Shown here piece by piece: positions 17,615-26,626 of a stretch of DNA of 64,000 bases; position 1 is the stretch's first letter; each line of letters begins with the position of its first letter. The stretch spans positions 434,001 through 498,000 of the forward strand of contig JACKNF010000001.1 of the NCBI GenBank assembly GCA_024234995.1, read 5' to 3'. A program made the position numbers and the translations under genes. The notes beneath the pieces were generated by a model. It saw only the letters and a list, made by a program, of their open reading frames with translations. It ran no database searches and was not told the origin of the DNA. Source of the DNA: Gammaproteobacteria bacterium (lineage in GTDB: Bacteria > Pseudomonadota > Gammaproteobacteria > Competibacterales > Competibacteraceae).

Positions 17615-19014
17615 GCACCGGCTGGGTGATCCGCCTGCGGCGGCTGATGGGCGCTATCCGCACCGCGCTGGCCCGGCACACTGGGTTGATGCGCCTACTG
17701 CGGCGAACGGGAGTTGTGTTGCACGAGGAAGGCTGGGCCGGGGTCCGCTTGCGGGCGCGATTGCTTTTCAGCGTACAACCTGATCCGGGCCTTGAGCAGC
17801 CCCTTGCTCTGGGGACCGTACCGGCAGATAGCGCCTTGCCTGCACCGGAACAGGTACCCGGCTGGCGGCATATCTGCCGGCCCGGCTTGCCGCCAGGTGC
17901 AGTACTGATCGGCCATCCCTACGCGGTACTCGGGCGGGCTGAAGATGTGCGCACCGGTGCTTGCGCCTTTGCCGCTGCCCATATCCCTTTTGCTCTGCGC
18001 AACACGTTTGGAGAGTATGGCAAGGAAATGGCGGTTCTACACCGGGATTTCCCGTTGATGGACCGCATCGATCCGCAAGCAGCTTACAAAGCCAACATCT
18101 TTTTCCTGAACGCTAACGAGATGGGGGATGCCTTTACCCATCTGGGTGCTGACGCCTATGCGGGCCGCTACAACATTGGCTACTGGGCCTGGGAGCTCAG
18201 CCAGTTCCCAGAGGCTTGGCAGGGGGCATTTCGCGACCTGGATGAAATCTGGGCGCCCTCTCGCTTCATTCAACAGGCGGTCGCTGACAAAGCGCCATGC
18301 CCGGTGGTGTGGATGCCCCTGGCAGTGGAGCCGGTCAGCCCGGCTCCATTGTCCCGCGCGTATTTCGGCTTGCCTGACGACCGTTTCCTGCTGCTGTTTT
18401 TCTTCGATTTCCGCTCGTTTATCCAGCGCAAGAATCCCTGGGCGGCTTTGCGTGCCTTCACGGCTGCATTCCAGGACGATGCTTTAGCACCGGTCAGCTT
18501 GGTGATCAAGATGAACGGTATGGACGCCTGCCCTGAGGATTACCAGGCTTTCCTGAATTCGGATGCAGTGCGCGATCCTCGGGTGATCCTAATCGACCGG
18601 GTCATGGATGGCGGAGAAATCAAGGAATTGGTGCGGCTGTGTGACTGTTTCCTGTCGCTTCATCGTTCGGAAGGTTTCGGCCGTGGGCTCGCGGAAGCGA
18701 TGTATTTTGGCAAGCCGGTGATCGCCACTGGCTACTCCGGCAACCTCGATTTCATGAACGAAGCGAATTCTTGCTTGGTGGATTGCACGCTGATTCCCGT
18801 AGGGGCGGATGCGTATCCCCACGGCGCGGGTCAACGTTGGGCCGAACCGGATGTCGAGCAGGCGGCCTGGTATCTGCGGCGGCTGGTTGCCGATGCCGCC
18901 TATACGGCGGATCTGGGTCAGAGAGCGGCACACTACATCCGGACATACCACAGCTTTGCTGCGGCTGGCGCCCGCCACCGGCGGCGGTTGGAGCAACTGG
19001 GACTCTTGAACTGA
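17608..19014 (+). CDS. GT4-family glycosyltransferase
   Basis: 468 residues, GT-B fold. The N-terminal half has NIGYWAWELSQFPEAW and EIWAPSRFIQQAV. The C-terminal domain has FLLLFFFDFRSFIQRKNPWAALRAF and LVIKMNGMD, followed by the donor-binding region LHRSEGFGRGLAEAMYFGKPVIATGYSGNLDFM. This type is common beside WbsX-containing enzymes in surface-glycan clusters. It overlaps the upstream fusion gene by 7 bases and is followed at once by an acyltransferase gene. Confidence 0.88.
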   Translation: MLGTGWVIRLRRLMGAIRTALARHTGLMRLLRRTGVVLHEEGWAGVRLRARLLFSVQPDPGLEQPLALGTVPADSALPAPEQVPGWRHICRPGLPPGAVLIGHPYAVLGRAEDVRTGACAFAAAHIPFALRNTFGEYGKEMAVLHRDFPLMDRIDPQAAYKANIFFLNANEMGDAFTHLGADAYAGRYNIGYWAWELSQFPEAWQGAFRDLDEIWAPSRFIQQAVADKAPCPVVWMPLAVEPVSPAPLSRAYFGLPDDRFLLLFFFDFRSFIQRKNPWAALRAFTAAFQDDALAPVSLVIKMNGMDACPEDYQAFLNSDAVRDPRVILIDRVMDGGEIKELVRLCDCFLSLHRSEGFGRGLAEAMYFGKPVIATGYSGNLDFMNEANSCLVDCTLIPVGADAYPHGAGQRWAEPDVEQAAWYLRRLVADAAYTADLGQRAAHYIRTYHSFAAAGARHRRRLEQLGLLN

Positions 19015-19016
19015 GT

Positions 19017-20219
19017 ATGGCGCCGCGATTAATAATGAACAGAAAAAATCTGGAGCCTGATGTTCGATTACCAGGAATACATGGCTTGCGTGCGGTTGCT
19101 GCGCTTACTGTTGTTATGTTTCATGTTTGTGGCATACACCAGCTTGAATTACCAGCATTTTTTTCGCTTGTTAAGACGCATTTCGGGCTAGGCGTTCAAC
19201 TTTTTTTTGTATTAAGCGCGTTTTCTATTTTTTTTAGCACACACCATCGTGTTGGACAATCACACTGGATTCAGGATTATTTTATTCGCCGTTTTTTTAG
19301 AATCGCACCGTTTTTCTATCTGATGATTCTAGTCTGGTGTTTATTTTCATTCTTTGAATTTAATCATATTTTTCCAGTGCATGAGATATTGTTCAATTTC
19401 CTTTTTCTTTTCAATTTTTTTCCAGGAAATCATGAGAGTATTGTTTGGGCTGGCTGGACAATTGGTGTTGAAATGGTTTTCTACATATTAATGCCAGCAA
19501 TGCTCTTTTATATCCAGAAAATCCGGCTGGCAATGGTGCTGTTTTTTTTAGGATCGCTGATCAGTATAGAAGCGCGAATAGCGTATGAAGCGCAAGGCGA
19601 ATTGTTAAGGAATTATGGTCATCATGCCTTTCTTACCCAGTTCGGCATCTTCTGTGCTGGAATAACAGCATATTTCCTGTATTGGCGGCGCAATGCTTAT
19701 CCGCAGTTGATGGATAATAAAATATTCTATAATTCAATGTCTATTGCGGGTCTTTTATTAATGGTTTCGTTGATCTTATTTTCGACAGAAACCCTGATAA
19801 ATTTTGGTAGGGCTGATACTCTTGTTTGGGCAATTGCATTCGCATTACTGAGTGGCGGCCAAGCTGGATATCCTTGGTTGATATTTGCGAATCGATTCCT
19901 GTTTTTTTTAGGAGAACGTAGTTTCAGTATTTATCTTCTTCACCCGCTGGTGATATATCAGATGAAACCAATCTACCTTTATCTTTATTCACAAATAAGT
20001 CATTCTGGTATAGCTTTTATAGCCTGTGTAATTGTTACTATTATGGTTCTCATTCCAATGATTACCCTTAGTTATTCACTTATCGAGTATCCTGGGGTCA
20101 GGGCAGGCAAAAAATTGATATTTTTTTTAAAAAATTGCAATCATCCAATCCCCCCGCCTTTTGCCTCTCTTCCGCACGCGGACGAGGAGAGTGAACCATT
20201 ACAAAAAACAAAGGCTTGA
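19017..20219 (+). CDS. Acyltransferase 3 family membrane protein
   Basis: 400 residues with about ten membrane segments. The N-terminus has the family signature PGIHGLRAVAALTVVMFHV, with the catalytic-type His in the first segment, then FGLGVQLFFVLSAFSIFFS, YFIRRFFRIAPFFY, WTIGVEMVFYILMP and ERSFSIYLLHPLVIY. It likely O-acetylates the glycan at the membrane. ATG 19017 lies two bases after the previous stop; ATG 19035 is an alternative and neither has a strong ribosome site. From here to 21072 the DNA is markedly AT-rich compared with the genes before. Confidence 0.88.
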   Translation: MAPRLIMNRKNLEPDVRLPGIHGLRAVAALTVVMFHVCGIHQLELPAFFSLVKTHFGLGVQLFFVLSAFSIFFSTHHRVGQSHWIQDYFIRRFFRIAPFFYLMILVWCLFSFFEFNHIFPVHEILFNFLFLFNFFPGNHESIVWAGWTIGVEMVFYILMPAMLFYIQKIRLAMVLFFLGSLISIEARIAYEAQGELLRNYGHHAFLTQFGIFCAGITAYFLYWRRNAYPQLMDNKIFYNSMSIAGLLLMVSLILFSTETLINFGRADTLVWAIAFALLSGGQAGYPWLIFANRFLFFLGERSFSIYLLHPLVIYQMKPIYLYLYSQISHSGIAFIACVIVTIMVLIPMITLSYSLIEYPGVRAGKKLIFFLKNCNHPIPPPFASLPHADEESEPLQKTKA

Positions 20220-20234
20220 ATGTGAAAAAATAGC

Positions 20235-20264
20235 TTGACATTTAATTTTGCAACTGTTCAAAAT
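20235..20264 (+). promoter_or_regulatory. Candidate sigma-70 promoter
   Basis: TTGACA at 20235-20240 matches the -35 consensus exactly. An 18-base spacer leads to CAAAAT at 20259-20264 as a weaker -10. It lies about 30 bases before the chosen start of the methyltransferase gene. Confidence 0.4.
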
Positions 20265-20295
20265 TGTTAATCTATGTAATATTCAGGAGCAACGA

Positions 20296-21072
20296 GTGGA
20301 TTTCCTTAATCTGAGCCTTAATGATGATGAATGGGGTGATTTGATGTTCGGAGAGAGTGCTCCTCTAGCACTTCCCCCAGATTTACTTCAGACAAACTGG
20401 TGTGGCTCATCGGGTAAATCTTTAGCAGCACAAACGGTTGCATTTTATCAGTTAATTAAGCATAGCTATGAGCAACATGCGGGATTGCCAATAAAAAATG
20501 TCAAGTTACTCGATTTTGGTTGTGGATGGGGACGAATTATCCGTCTTTTTCTGAAAGACATTGTTCCTGAACAAATCTATGGTTGCGATGTTGACCGTGA
20601 CATTTTGCAATGGTGTCAAAGCATACCTGGAAACTTTACTGTTTCAGAGCCACGCCCAAAAACGCTGCCATTTTCTACAACGTTTGATCTCATTTATGCA
20701 TTTTCAGTCTTCACCCATCTGGGTAAAGAGACACATATGGATTGCCTCAGGGCGCTTCATGCAGGGCTGCGAGTTGGTGGAATCCTGATTGTTACAGTGC
20801 GTCCTAGAGAGTTTATCTCTTCGCGAGGTATTGAACTTAGAAATCTTCCAGATCACGAGATTGATAATCTTTTAGGAAGATTCGATGACGGTCAGTATGT
20901 GCATATTCCATATGTCATGGAGCCTGTTAGAGGGGAAATTCCCTATGGGGATACTGCAATACCCGAGCAATATATACTTAATCACTGGCAACTCTTCTTT
21001 GATGTTATCGATTTTTCTCCTTTCTTAGCGGACCCAATGCAGATTTCTGTAATACTGCGTAAGAAGCAGTAA
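20296..21072 (+). CDS. Class I SAM-dependent methyltransferase
   Basis: 258 residues. VKLLDFGCGWGRIIRLFL is the SAM-binding motif I, followed by IYGCDVDRDILQWC, FDLIYAFSVFTHLG and LRVGGILIVTVRP. It probably methylates a sugar or lipid-linked intermediate of the locus. I chose GTG 20296 because AGGAG at 20285-20289 is 6 bases upstream and the protein then starts VDFLNLSLNDDEWG. An in-frame ATG at 20248 lacks a ribosome site and lies within the candidate promoter. AT-rich like the acyltransferase before it. Confidence 0.82.
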   Translation: MDFLNLSLNDDEWGDLMFGESAPLALPPDLLQTNWCGSSGKSLAAQTVAFYQLIKHSYEQHAGLPIKNVKLLDFGCGWGRIIRLFLKDIVPEQIYGCDVDRDILQWCQSIPGNFTVSEPRPKTLPFSTTFDLIYAFSVFTHLGKETHMDCLRALHAGLRVGGILIVTVRPREFISSRGIELRNLPDHEIDNLLGRFDDGQYVHIPYVMEPVRGEIPYGDTAIPEQYILNHWQLFFDVIDFSPFLADPMQISVILRKKQ

Positions 21073-21198
21073 AATTCAGGCCAGAGTCTTTACAGCCAGC
21101 AGCATCTTCGTAGCTCAACATCGGTGAATCGCTAAAATGAGGATTACCGGTAACGCCCGTTTCGTATCACGGGCTCTGCTATATTGCTAGCCGGGTGT

Positions 21199-21759
21199 TT
21201 AGGTATCTGGTGCTGCATTTGCGGCTTTCATCAGCCGGCCGAGCCAGCGCAGTGGCCCAGTCAGCTTCCAGGATGTAGACGCTTGCAGATCTGCGAGATT
21301 GGCGCGTAAGGTCGAGGTTTCGTTAAAAAGCACCGCACGCTCGCCATGACAGCGCTCTAATTCGACAGCCATCTGTTGCAATCCGGTTTGGTGTTCCTCA
21401 ATCAGTTCAGCTGTCATGCGCGCATGATCGGCTTGTTGCTGTGCCAAAACTTCTTCGAGCCGTCCTATCTCGGTTTGCCGCCATGCTTGTTCATCCTTTA
21501 GCCGCCGCAAGGCTCCAAGAAACTCTTGCGCCGTACTCTTGGAAAGCCGTTGTTGTGGATATTCGACCGCAAGAATCTGCTGCAAAACTTCCAGCAGACC
21601 GGTGCGATTCAGCATATCCAGACTGGAGCCTAGCTCTGAATGAGGCGGATAGTAATAGTCTGCTTCCAGCACCAGCGCTTGCCAGTCTCCCGTGGGGGCT
21701 GCTCCAGCCAATGCTGAGAGTGGCTCAATGTACTGCCGTAGATAGTTTTCAGGCGTCAT
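21199..21759 (-). CDS. Coiled-coil protein of a glycan locus, function unknown
   Basis: 186 residues. An N-terminal globular part (YLRQYIEPLSALAG, LEADYYYPPHSELG) leads to a long heptad-rich coiled coil (about residues 75-160), and then ASTSWKLTGPLRWLGRLM. This short tryptophan motif is often seen at the ends of coiled coils attached to glycosyltransferases and their partners. It starts 11 bases inside the end of the GT2-GT4 gene, so it is probably co-translated. A length-control or scaffold role is possible, but this is inference. Confidence 0.65.
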   Translation of the reverse strand: MTPENYLRQYIEPLSALAGAAPTGDWQALVLEADYYYPPHSELGSSLDMLNRTGLLEVLQQILAVEYPQQRLSKSTAQEFLGALRRLKDEQAWRQTEIGRLEEVLAQQQADHARMTAELIEEHQTGLQQMAVELERCHGERAVLFNETSTLRANLADLQASTSWKLTGPLRWLGRLMKAANAAPDT

Positions 21760-23698
21760 GAGCTAGCTCCACTAAGGTATGGCTCCTTCCTCGTAGCAGA
21801 TTCACGAATAAATCGTTGCACTCTGCTATAGGCGTATCCCAATTCAGCAGCCAGGCATGGGGATAATCAGCCAGCCGTTCGCTGAACGCCCCCAGCCGGG
21901 GCGCTACGATGGGCAAGCCTGTCACCAAGGCATAGCTGAGCGTATAGGAATATGTTTCCGGACACTGGGCAGGAAAAAAAATCACATCCGGCCGTTCTCG
22001 GCCGATCAGCAATGGCAATTCGGCATCGTTATACGGCCCGGAAAAAGACAGCGGTATCTCCGGCTCCTGCCGTACATCCCGGTCGGCATGGCCGATCACC
22101 CGGAAGAACAGCGGCAGACCACGCGCCTGGGCATTAGCCGCGCAGGCTTCCAGCCGATGTAATCCCTTGATCAGGGTCAGGCGGCCTAGCACTAGAATTT
22201 TGAGTTCACCGCATGGTGGCGCGCGCGGCACGGGCACGGCTAGTGCCGGCTCCGGGTGCGATAACCTGACATAGCGGGCGCCGGGAACGTAACGGCGCAT
22301 CCGCGTTTCCATGTCCTGCGATGCGACGATCACGCGATCAGCGCCGGTTAGTAATCCTCTCAACGATGCGCGCCAAGTGACAATGTCAAGTCCCCACAAA
22401 GCAGGGCGCTCAGCAAGACAGGCATTACAGCCATCCACATTAGGCTCGCCACAATAACGGCCGTCTTGAAGCGTCAAAGTATATTGAGGGCAAATGGGGT
22501 AATAATCATGCAGGGTAAAGTCGTAAGGTAGGTTTAAATCCTGAGGCAATTGCAGGATTTGCCGGTTCATCCCGATGACATGATGAATATGGAGCCGCAC
22601 AATATCCAGGGACTTAATAAAACCCAGCAGCTTTGGATAAGCGTAAGGCAAGGTAAAATAGGTTATGAATTCCTCACCGCTGCGCGCCCATTCGATGCTG
22701 ACGCCATCAGGTCCGGCTGGCCTCAAAATCATTACTTCAAAATCCGGTTCCAGAATCCTCGCCAGATCCTGAATATGTTTCTCCGTGCCTCCACCCCAGG
22801 TATGCGTGATAAACAATATTCGGGGGCGTGGTGAATGGACCAGCCGGAACCCATCAACGCGCCGCCGCAGGACCCGGGCCGGGTCCCGGGTGCAGTATTC
22901 GCCGATGACGCCTAAATAATTGGGATACCGCTCCAGTATTCTCTGCTCAGCCTCGGTGCATAACGCCGCGGTTTCGCTACCGAAAGACACTCCACCCTGG
23001 TGATAAACGAAAACATCTGCGCACAATAGATGTTTGAACCCGGCCTCCGTGGCGCGCAAACAAAATTCATTTTCCTCGCCGTAACCTCTTTTGAAAACCA
23101 GAGCGTCGAAATAACCAACCTCTTTCAGACAATTCCGCCGGATATACATGCAAAAACCCACAGCCGTAGGCATCTCAATGGCCAATTCGGCATTGACTTC
23201 GGCGAACGCACGATCCAAGCGGGCTAACGGCCAGCCTTTGGGTAATGGATTGCTCTGGTTAAAGCGGGGGTAGCTGCAAATCGTGGCATTGTTGGAGAAG
23301 GGGGTTACGGTACCGGTCAGCGGATCGCTGCTAGCACAGTGGCGCAACCGGTCCAGCCAGTCGCCATGCACCTCGGTATCGCTGTTCAGCAGCACCACAT
23401 CGCGGTCTGGATGGAGAATCATGCCCCGGTTAACCGCGTTGACGAAACCGGTATTGGCCGGATTTTCCAATAGGGTAATAGCGCCGCTTCCGGCCAGATC
23501 GCGTAACCAGGCGGACAAGTCCAGCTCCGGACTGCAATCATCGATGACGACGATTTCGCAGGCAGTGTGCTGCGGGAATGCTAGTACGCTCTCCAGACAG
23601 CATCGGGTCTCGGCCAATCCTCGATAGACGGGAATGATCACATCCACTACAGGCATGATAGCCGCAGTCGATTGCATGTCAGTAGCTACTGTATTCAT
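21749..23698 (-). CDS. GT2-GT4 fused glycosyltransferase
   Basis: 649 residues. Residues ~15-290 are a GT2 domain: VDVIIPVYRGLAETRCC, VVIDDCSPELDL, ENPANTGFVNAVNRG, VVLLNSDTEVHGDW and FKRGYGEENEFCLRA. Residues ~300-649 are a GT4 domain: RILFITHTWGGGTEKHIQDLA, YDFTLHDYYPICPQYTL, KILVLGRLTLIKGLHRLE and a degenerate donor-binding region around FFPAQCPETYSYTLSYALVTGLPIVAP. Bifunctional enzymes like this add two sugars in succession. Part of the long leftward operon. Confidence 0.88.
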   Translation of the reverse strand: MNTVATDMQSTAAIMPVVDVIIPVYRGLAETRCCLESVLAFPQHTACEIVVIDDCSPELDLSAWLRDLAGSGAITLLENPANTGFVNAVNRGMILHPDRDVVLLNSDTEVHGDWLDRLRHCASSDPLTGTVTPFSNNATICSYPRFNQSNPLPKGWPLARLDRAFAEVNAELAIEMPTAVGFCMYIRRNCLKEVGYFDALVFKRGYGEENEFCLRATEAGFKHLLCADVFVYHQGGVSFGSETAALCTEAEQRILERYPNYLGVIGEYCTRDPARVLRRRVDGFRLVHSPRPRILFITHTWGGGTEKHIQDLARILEPDFEVMILRPAGPDGVSIEWARSGEEFITYFTLPYAYPKLLGFIKSLDIVRLHIHHVIGMNRQILQLPQDLNLPYDFTLHDYYPICPQYTLTLQDGRYCGEPNVDGCNACLAERPALWGLDIVTWRASLRGLLTGADRVIVASQDMETRMRRYVPGARYVRLSHPEPALAVPVPRAPPCGELKILVLGRLTLIKGLHRLEACAANAQARGLPLFFRVIGHADRDVRQEPEIPLSFSGPYNDAELPLLIGRERPDVIFFPAQCPETYSYTLSYALVTGLPIVAPRLGAFSERLADYPHAWLLNWDTPIAECNDLFVNLLRGRSHTLVELAHDA

Positions 23699-23740
23699 TC
23701 CTGAACCGTTCCAGAATTTCGCTGGTCCTGCCTGGATCCC

Positions 23741-24391
23741 TTATTTATCCGGGTTGATCCGCCTTAGATAGCCCTTCGGGTTCCAGGTGATGAGAAAGGA
23801 TTCCCTGCTCCGGTCAATCTCGAAGTTTCTATTCTCTTTGACAAAGGCTTCAATCGCCTCATAAGGACCTGGATTTGGCCCTACCGGTAATCCATGATGG
23901 CAAATGCTGTCTTCAACGATAAAGTAGTCGCCTGGTTTCAAAAGAACCGAATAGGTGCGTAATACCTTCAATGTGTTTTGATAGGCATGAGAGCTATCTT
24001 CAATGATCAGTACTCTATCATTTGCAGCGATCAATTTTGCTACATCGATAAAACGCTGACAGGCATCTCCTTCAATAAAGGTAATTCTACGATGATTTTT
24101 TACAGAATCGGGTATTCCTTCATGCGAGAGATCGATACCGATAATTTTGCCTCTACCCAGCAGATCGCAAATATGTGCTAAAGAGAGAGTGCTTCCGCCG
24201 CTTGCATTACCGATTTCAATAATAATATCAGGCTGATTTTCATATATCAGTTCCTGATAGACCCAATGATCCAGTGGATTTTTTAACGCCTTCACGCCCC
24301 AATAGGTTGTCTGATTCATAATCCGGTCTTGCATGACCGCTAGCGCTTTCCTTAGCGGCATGTCCAAATTTTCTTCCATATAGTCAGTCAT
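23741..24391 (-). CDS. CmcI-family protein (cephalosporin hydroxylase/rhamnosyl O-methyltransferase type)
   Basis: 216 residues. It has TTYWGVKALKNPLDHWVYQELIYE, DIIIEIGNASGGSTLSLAHIC, RVLIIEDSSHAYQNTL and GDYFIVEDSICHHG. These are the features of the CmcI family, a SAM-methyltransferase fold that in glycolipid and polysaccharide loci usually O-methylates sugars such as rhamnose. Rhamnose precursor genes rfbACD occur in the same window. It lies 12 bases after the TylF-like gene in the leftward operon. Confidence 0.85.
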   Translation of the reverse strand: MTDYMEENLDMPLRKALAVMQDRIMNQTTYWGVKALKNPLDHWVYQELIYENQPDIIIEIGNASGGSTLSLAHICDLLGRGKIIGIDLSHEGIPDSVKNHRRITFIEGDACQRFIDVAKLIAANDRVLIIEDSSHAYQNTLKVLRTYSVLLKPGDYFIVEDSICHHGLPVGPNPGPYEAIEAFVKENRNFEIDRSRESFLITWNPKGYLRRINPDK

Positions 24392-24403
24392 ATCTGTTCT
24401 CTC

Positions 24404-25150
24404 TTAGCGGGTTCGCCGCCAATACACGCCCGCCCAATCGATCTCATGGATCTGATCTGCGATGCCATGTTTTTGGCGAAAATCATCGACTGCGGCGCGG
24501 CAGCCAGGCACCACTTGGTAGTCGTCAATAATGATATAACCGCCAACTGATAGCTTTGGAAAGAGATTCGCTAATGCATCCCAAGTCGATTCATACATAT
24601 CACCGTCGAGGCGTAATACCGCTAATGCATTTGTAGGAATATTAGGAAGGGTATCTCGAAACCATCCTTTGATAAACACGACCTGCTCATCCAGCAGTCC
24701 ATACCGCTCGAAGTGGGTCTTAACTTCGTCTAAGGAGACTGCTAGATAAGCGATCTTATGGTGAGCATCATCGGCATCTTTTGGAAATTGCAGGGGATTT
24801 GGTGCAGGAAGGCCCTCAAATGAATCTGCTGCCAGCACCCGCCTGTCCGTCACACCATACGCCTTCAAAATCGCTCGCATGAAAATCGCCGCGCCACCCC
24901 GCCAAACACCGGTTTCGATTAAATCGCCTGGGATTTCCTCAGTAATCACTTTTTCGATACAATATTGCAGGTTATCAAGGCGCTTCATCCCAATCATCGT
25001 ATGAGCCGTGCAAGGCCAATCCTGGCCGTTTTCACGCAGTTGCCTGACGTAAGTTAGCGGGTGCTGGGCGTTGATATTTGGATCTTCATAGATACTGTTC
25101 GTGAGTATCTTCTTCATCAAATCGAGGTAAAGCGTCGCCGTTGCATGCAT
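24404..25150 (-). CDS. TylF/MycF-family sugar O-methyltransferase
   Basis: 248 residues of the macrocin O-methyltransferase type: HTMIGMKRLDNLQYCIEKVI, GDLIETGVWRGGAAIFMRAIL, VLAADSFEGLP, ALAVLRLDGDMYESTWDAL and GGYIIIDDYQVVPGCRAAV. The acidic residues in DGDMYEST and DDY would hold the metal ion used by this family. It methylates a sugar hydroxyl, here presumably in the exported polysaccharide. Preceded by wzt (84-base gap). Confidence 0.9.
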   Translation of the reverse strand: MHATATLYLDLMKKILTNSIYEDPNINAQHPLTYVRQLRENGQDWPCTAHTMIGMKRLDNLQYCIEKVITEEIPGDLIETGVWRGGAAIFMRAILKAYGVTDRRVLAADSFEGLPAPNPLQFPKDADDAHHKIAYLAVSLDEVKTHFERYGLLDEQVVFIKGWFRDTLPNIPTNALAVLRLDGDMYESTWDALANLFPKLSVGGYIIIDDYQVVPGCRAAVDDFRQKHGIADQIHEIDWAGVYWRRTR

Positions 25151-25234
25151 AGTGAAGTCCTAGATTTGCTGAGAAACTGAAGGTGCAGGATGCATCACGT
25201 CAATCAGTCTTCGCCGTTTCAACAAATCAAATGT

Positions 25235-26626
25235 TTATGAAGAAATGACAGTCAGTTCGATCCCAAGCATCGGGATGCCGACCAGTCCATAACCTTGGCG
25301 CACACTGCTGGCATGAGACTTAAAAACCAGCACGTCGCTGCACCAGCAATGAGTAATATGATCGTGTTGCATACCTGATGCAGCAGCGATATCTATTGCA
25401 TAATCGCCAACAGGCAATACGGGCATGCGGAAAGTAAATCGCGCCATCAATCCCTGACCGGTCATCAACGGCTGGGGATTGGTGGAATAGGTCAGGTACG
25501 TGTTATCGCCAAACAGGTGCTGGCCCAACCGGTCTTTGACGAGAAAGCCAATAATCGGGCTGTCAAGATCCACCAAGGCCAGTGCATGCACAATTAAAGT
25601 GACTATTTCACCACCTACCACCCACTGCAGGACACCGCCCTGTTGATCTTCGAAGCAGGCATCCACGATGCGAATAGCCCCTGTCCCGTAAGCGCCGGCT
25701 TGAGGGTGAAAGGCGAACAGTTCTATGTCATTACGAAAACGGGTTTGATTCAAAAACGCCAGCCGCTGATCCACCCTATCGGCGGCGGTGCGGCGATCCA
25801 CAGCCGCTGCCAGCTGATTCGATCGGGGTTGTTGCTGTGCCTGCTCCATTCCAGGGGTCTGGGTCTGAAACAGCTTTGCCAGATAATGCTCGCACACGTC
25901 CTTAGCCGGCCCGGCCTCGCAGACCTGTCCCTGCTCCAGCCACAATACCCGGTCGCACAGGTTAATAACGGCGGCTGTATCGTGGCTGACAAAGAATAAC
26001 GTGCCGTGCTCCTGAAACTTGCGAAGAAAACGCATACATTTTTGGACGAAGAATACATCTCCGACCGCCAAGGCTTCGTCGATAATCAGGATGTCAGCGC
26101 GGACGTGGGCAGCAACGGCGAAGGCCAGCCGTACCGCCATGCCGCTGGAATAGGTCTTGACCGGTTGGTCGATGAACTCACCGATATCGGCGAAGGCCAA
26201 AATTTCTGGCAGGTAATGTTCAACCTCACCATCGTCGAGGCCAAGGATAGCCGCGTTCAAATAGACGTTTTCACGGCCGGTGAATTCCGGATTAAAGCCT
26301 GTGCCTAGTTCCAGGAGCGCCGCTACCCGGCCGCACACCGTCACGGTGCCCGTAGTCGTGGTCAAGGTGCCGCATAACAATTTGAGCAGAGTGGATTTAC
26401 CGGAACCATTGCGGCCAATGACCCCGACAGTCTCACCACGCCGTACTGTGAACGATACGTCCCGCAGGGCCCAGAATTCGCGGTAATAGCGGCGGCGGCC
26501 ACGCCATAACATTTGTTTCAACCGGTCCTGCGGCCGGTCATAGATATGGTAGCATTTGCCGGCACTCTCAACCTCGATCACCGGGTCAAATCTGGCTGGC
26601 GCCTCGAACACACGCTCAGAGGACAT
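25235..26626 (-). CDS. wzt: Polysaccharide ABC exporter ATPase with C-terminal glycan-binding domain
   Basis: 463 residues. The ATPase domain has VIGRNGSGKSTLLKLLCG (Walker A), YSSGMAVRLAFAVA (signature) and ILIIDEALAVGD (Walker B), plus the exporter-type N-terminus FWALRDVSFTVRRGE. Residues ~300-463 form the Wzt-C beta-sandwich that recognises the terminal cap of the O-polysaccharide. The start ATG 26626 overlaps the last 11 bases of the permease gene; the frame is open further upstream, but MSSERVFEA fits the family. Methyltransferase genes just downstream fit a methyl-capped, Wzt-recognised glycan, as known for other Wzm/Wzt systems. Confidence 0.92.
   Translation of the reverse strand: MSSERVFEAPARFDPVIEVESAGKCYHIYDRPQDRLKQMLWRGRRRYYREFWALRDVSFTVRRGETVGVIGRNGSGKSTLLKLLCGTLTTTTGTVTVCGRVAALLELGTGFNPEFTGRENVYLNAAILGLDDGEVEHYLPEILAFADIGEFIDQPVKTYSSGMAVRLAFAVAAHVRADILIIDEALAVGDVFFVQKCMRFLRKFQEHGTLFFVSHDTAAVINLCDRVLWLEQGQVCEAGPAKDVCEHYLAKLFQTQTPGMEQAQQQPRSNQLAAAVDRRTAADRVDQRLAFLNQTRFRNDIELFAFHPQAGAYGTGAIRIVDACFEDQQGGVLQWVVGGEIVTLIVHALALVDLDSPIIGFLVKDRLGQHLFGDNTYLTYSTNPQPLMTGQGLMARFTFRMPVLPVGDYAIDIAAASGMQHDHITHCWCSDVLVFKSHASSVRQGYGLVGIPMLGIELTVISS

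Noticed and set aside
18771..19016. Upstream extension of the acyltransferase frame
   Set aside because: The added residues overlap the end of the GT4 gene and look like an out-of-frame translation; the conserved protein starts at 19017 or 19035.
21152..21175. GCCCG/CGGGC hairpin between convergent genes as terminator
   Set aside because: The stem is only 5 bp and has no T-run, too weak to call.
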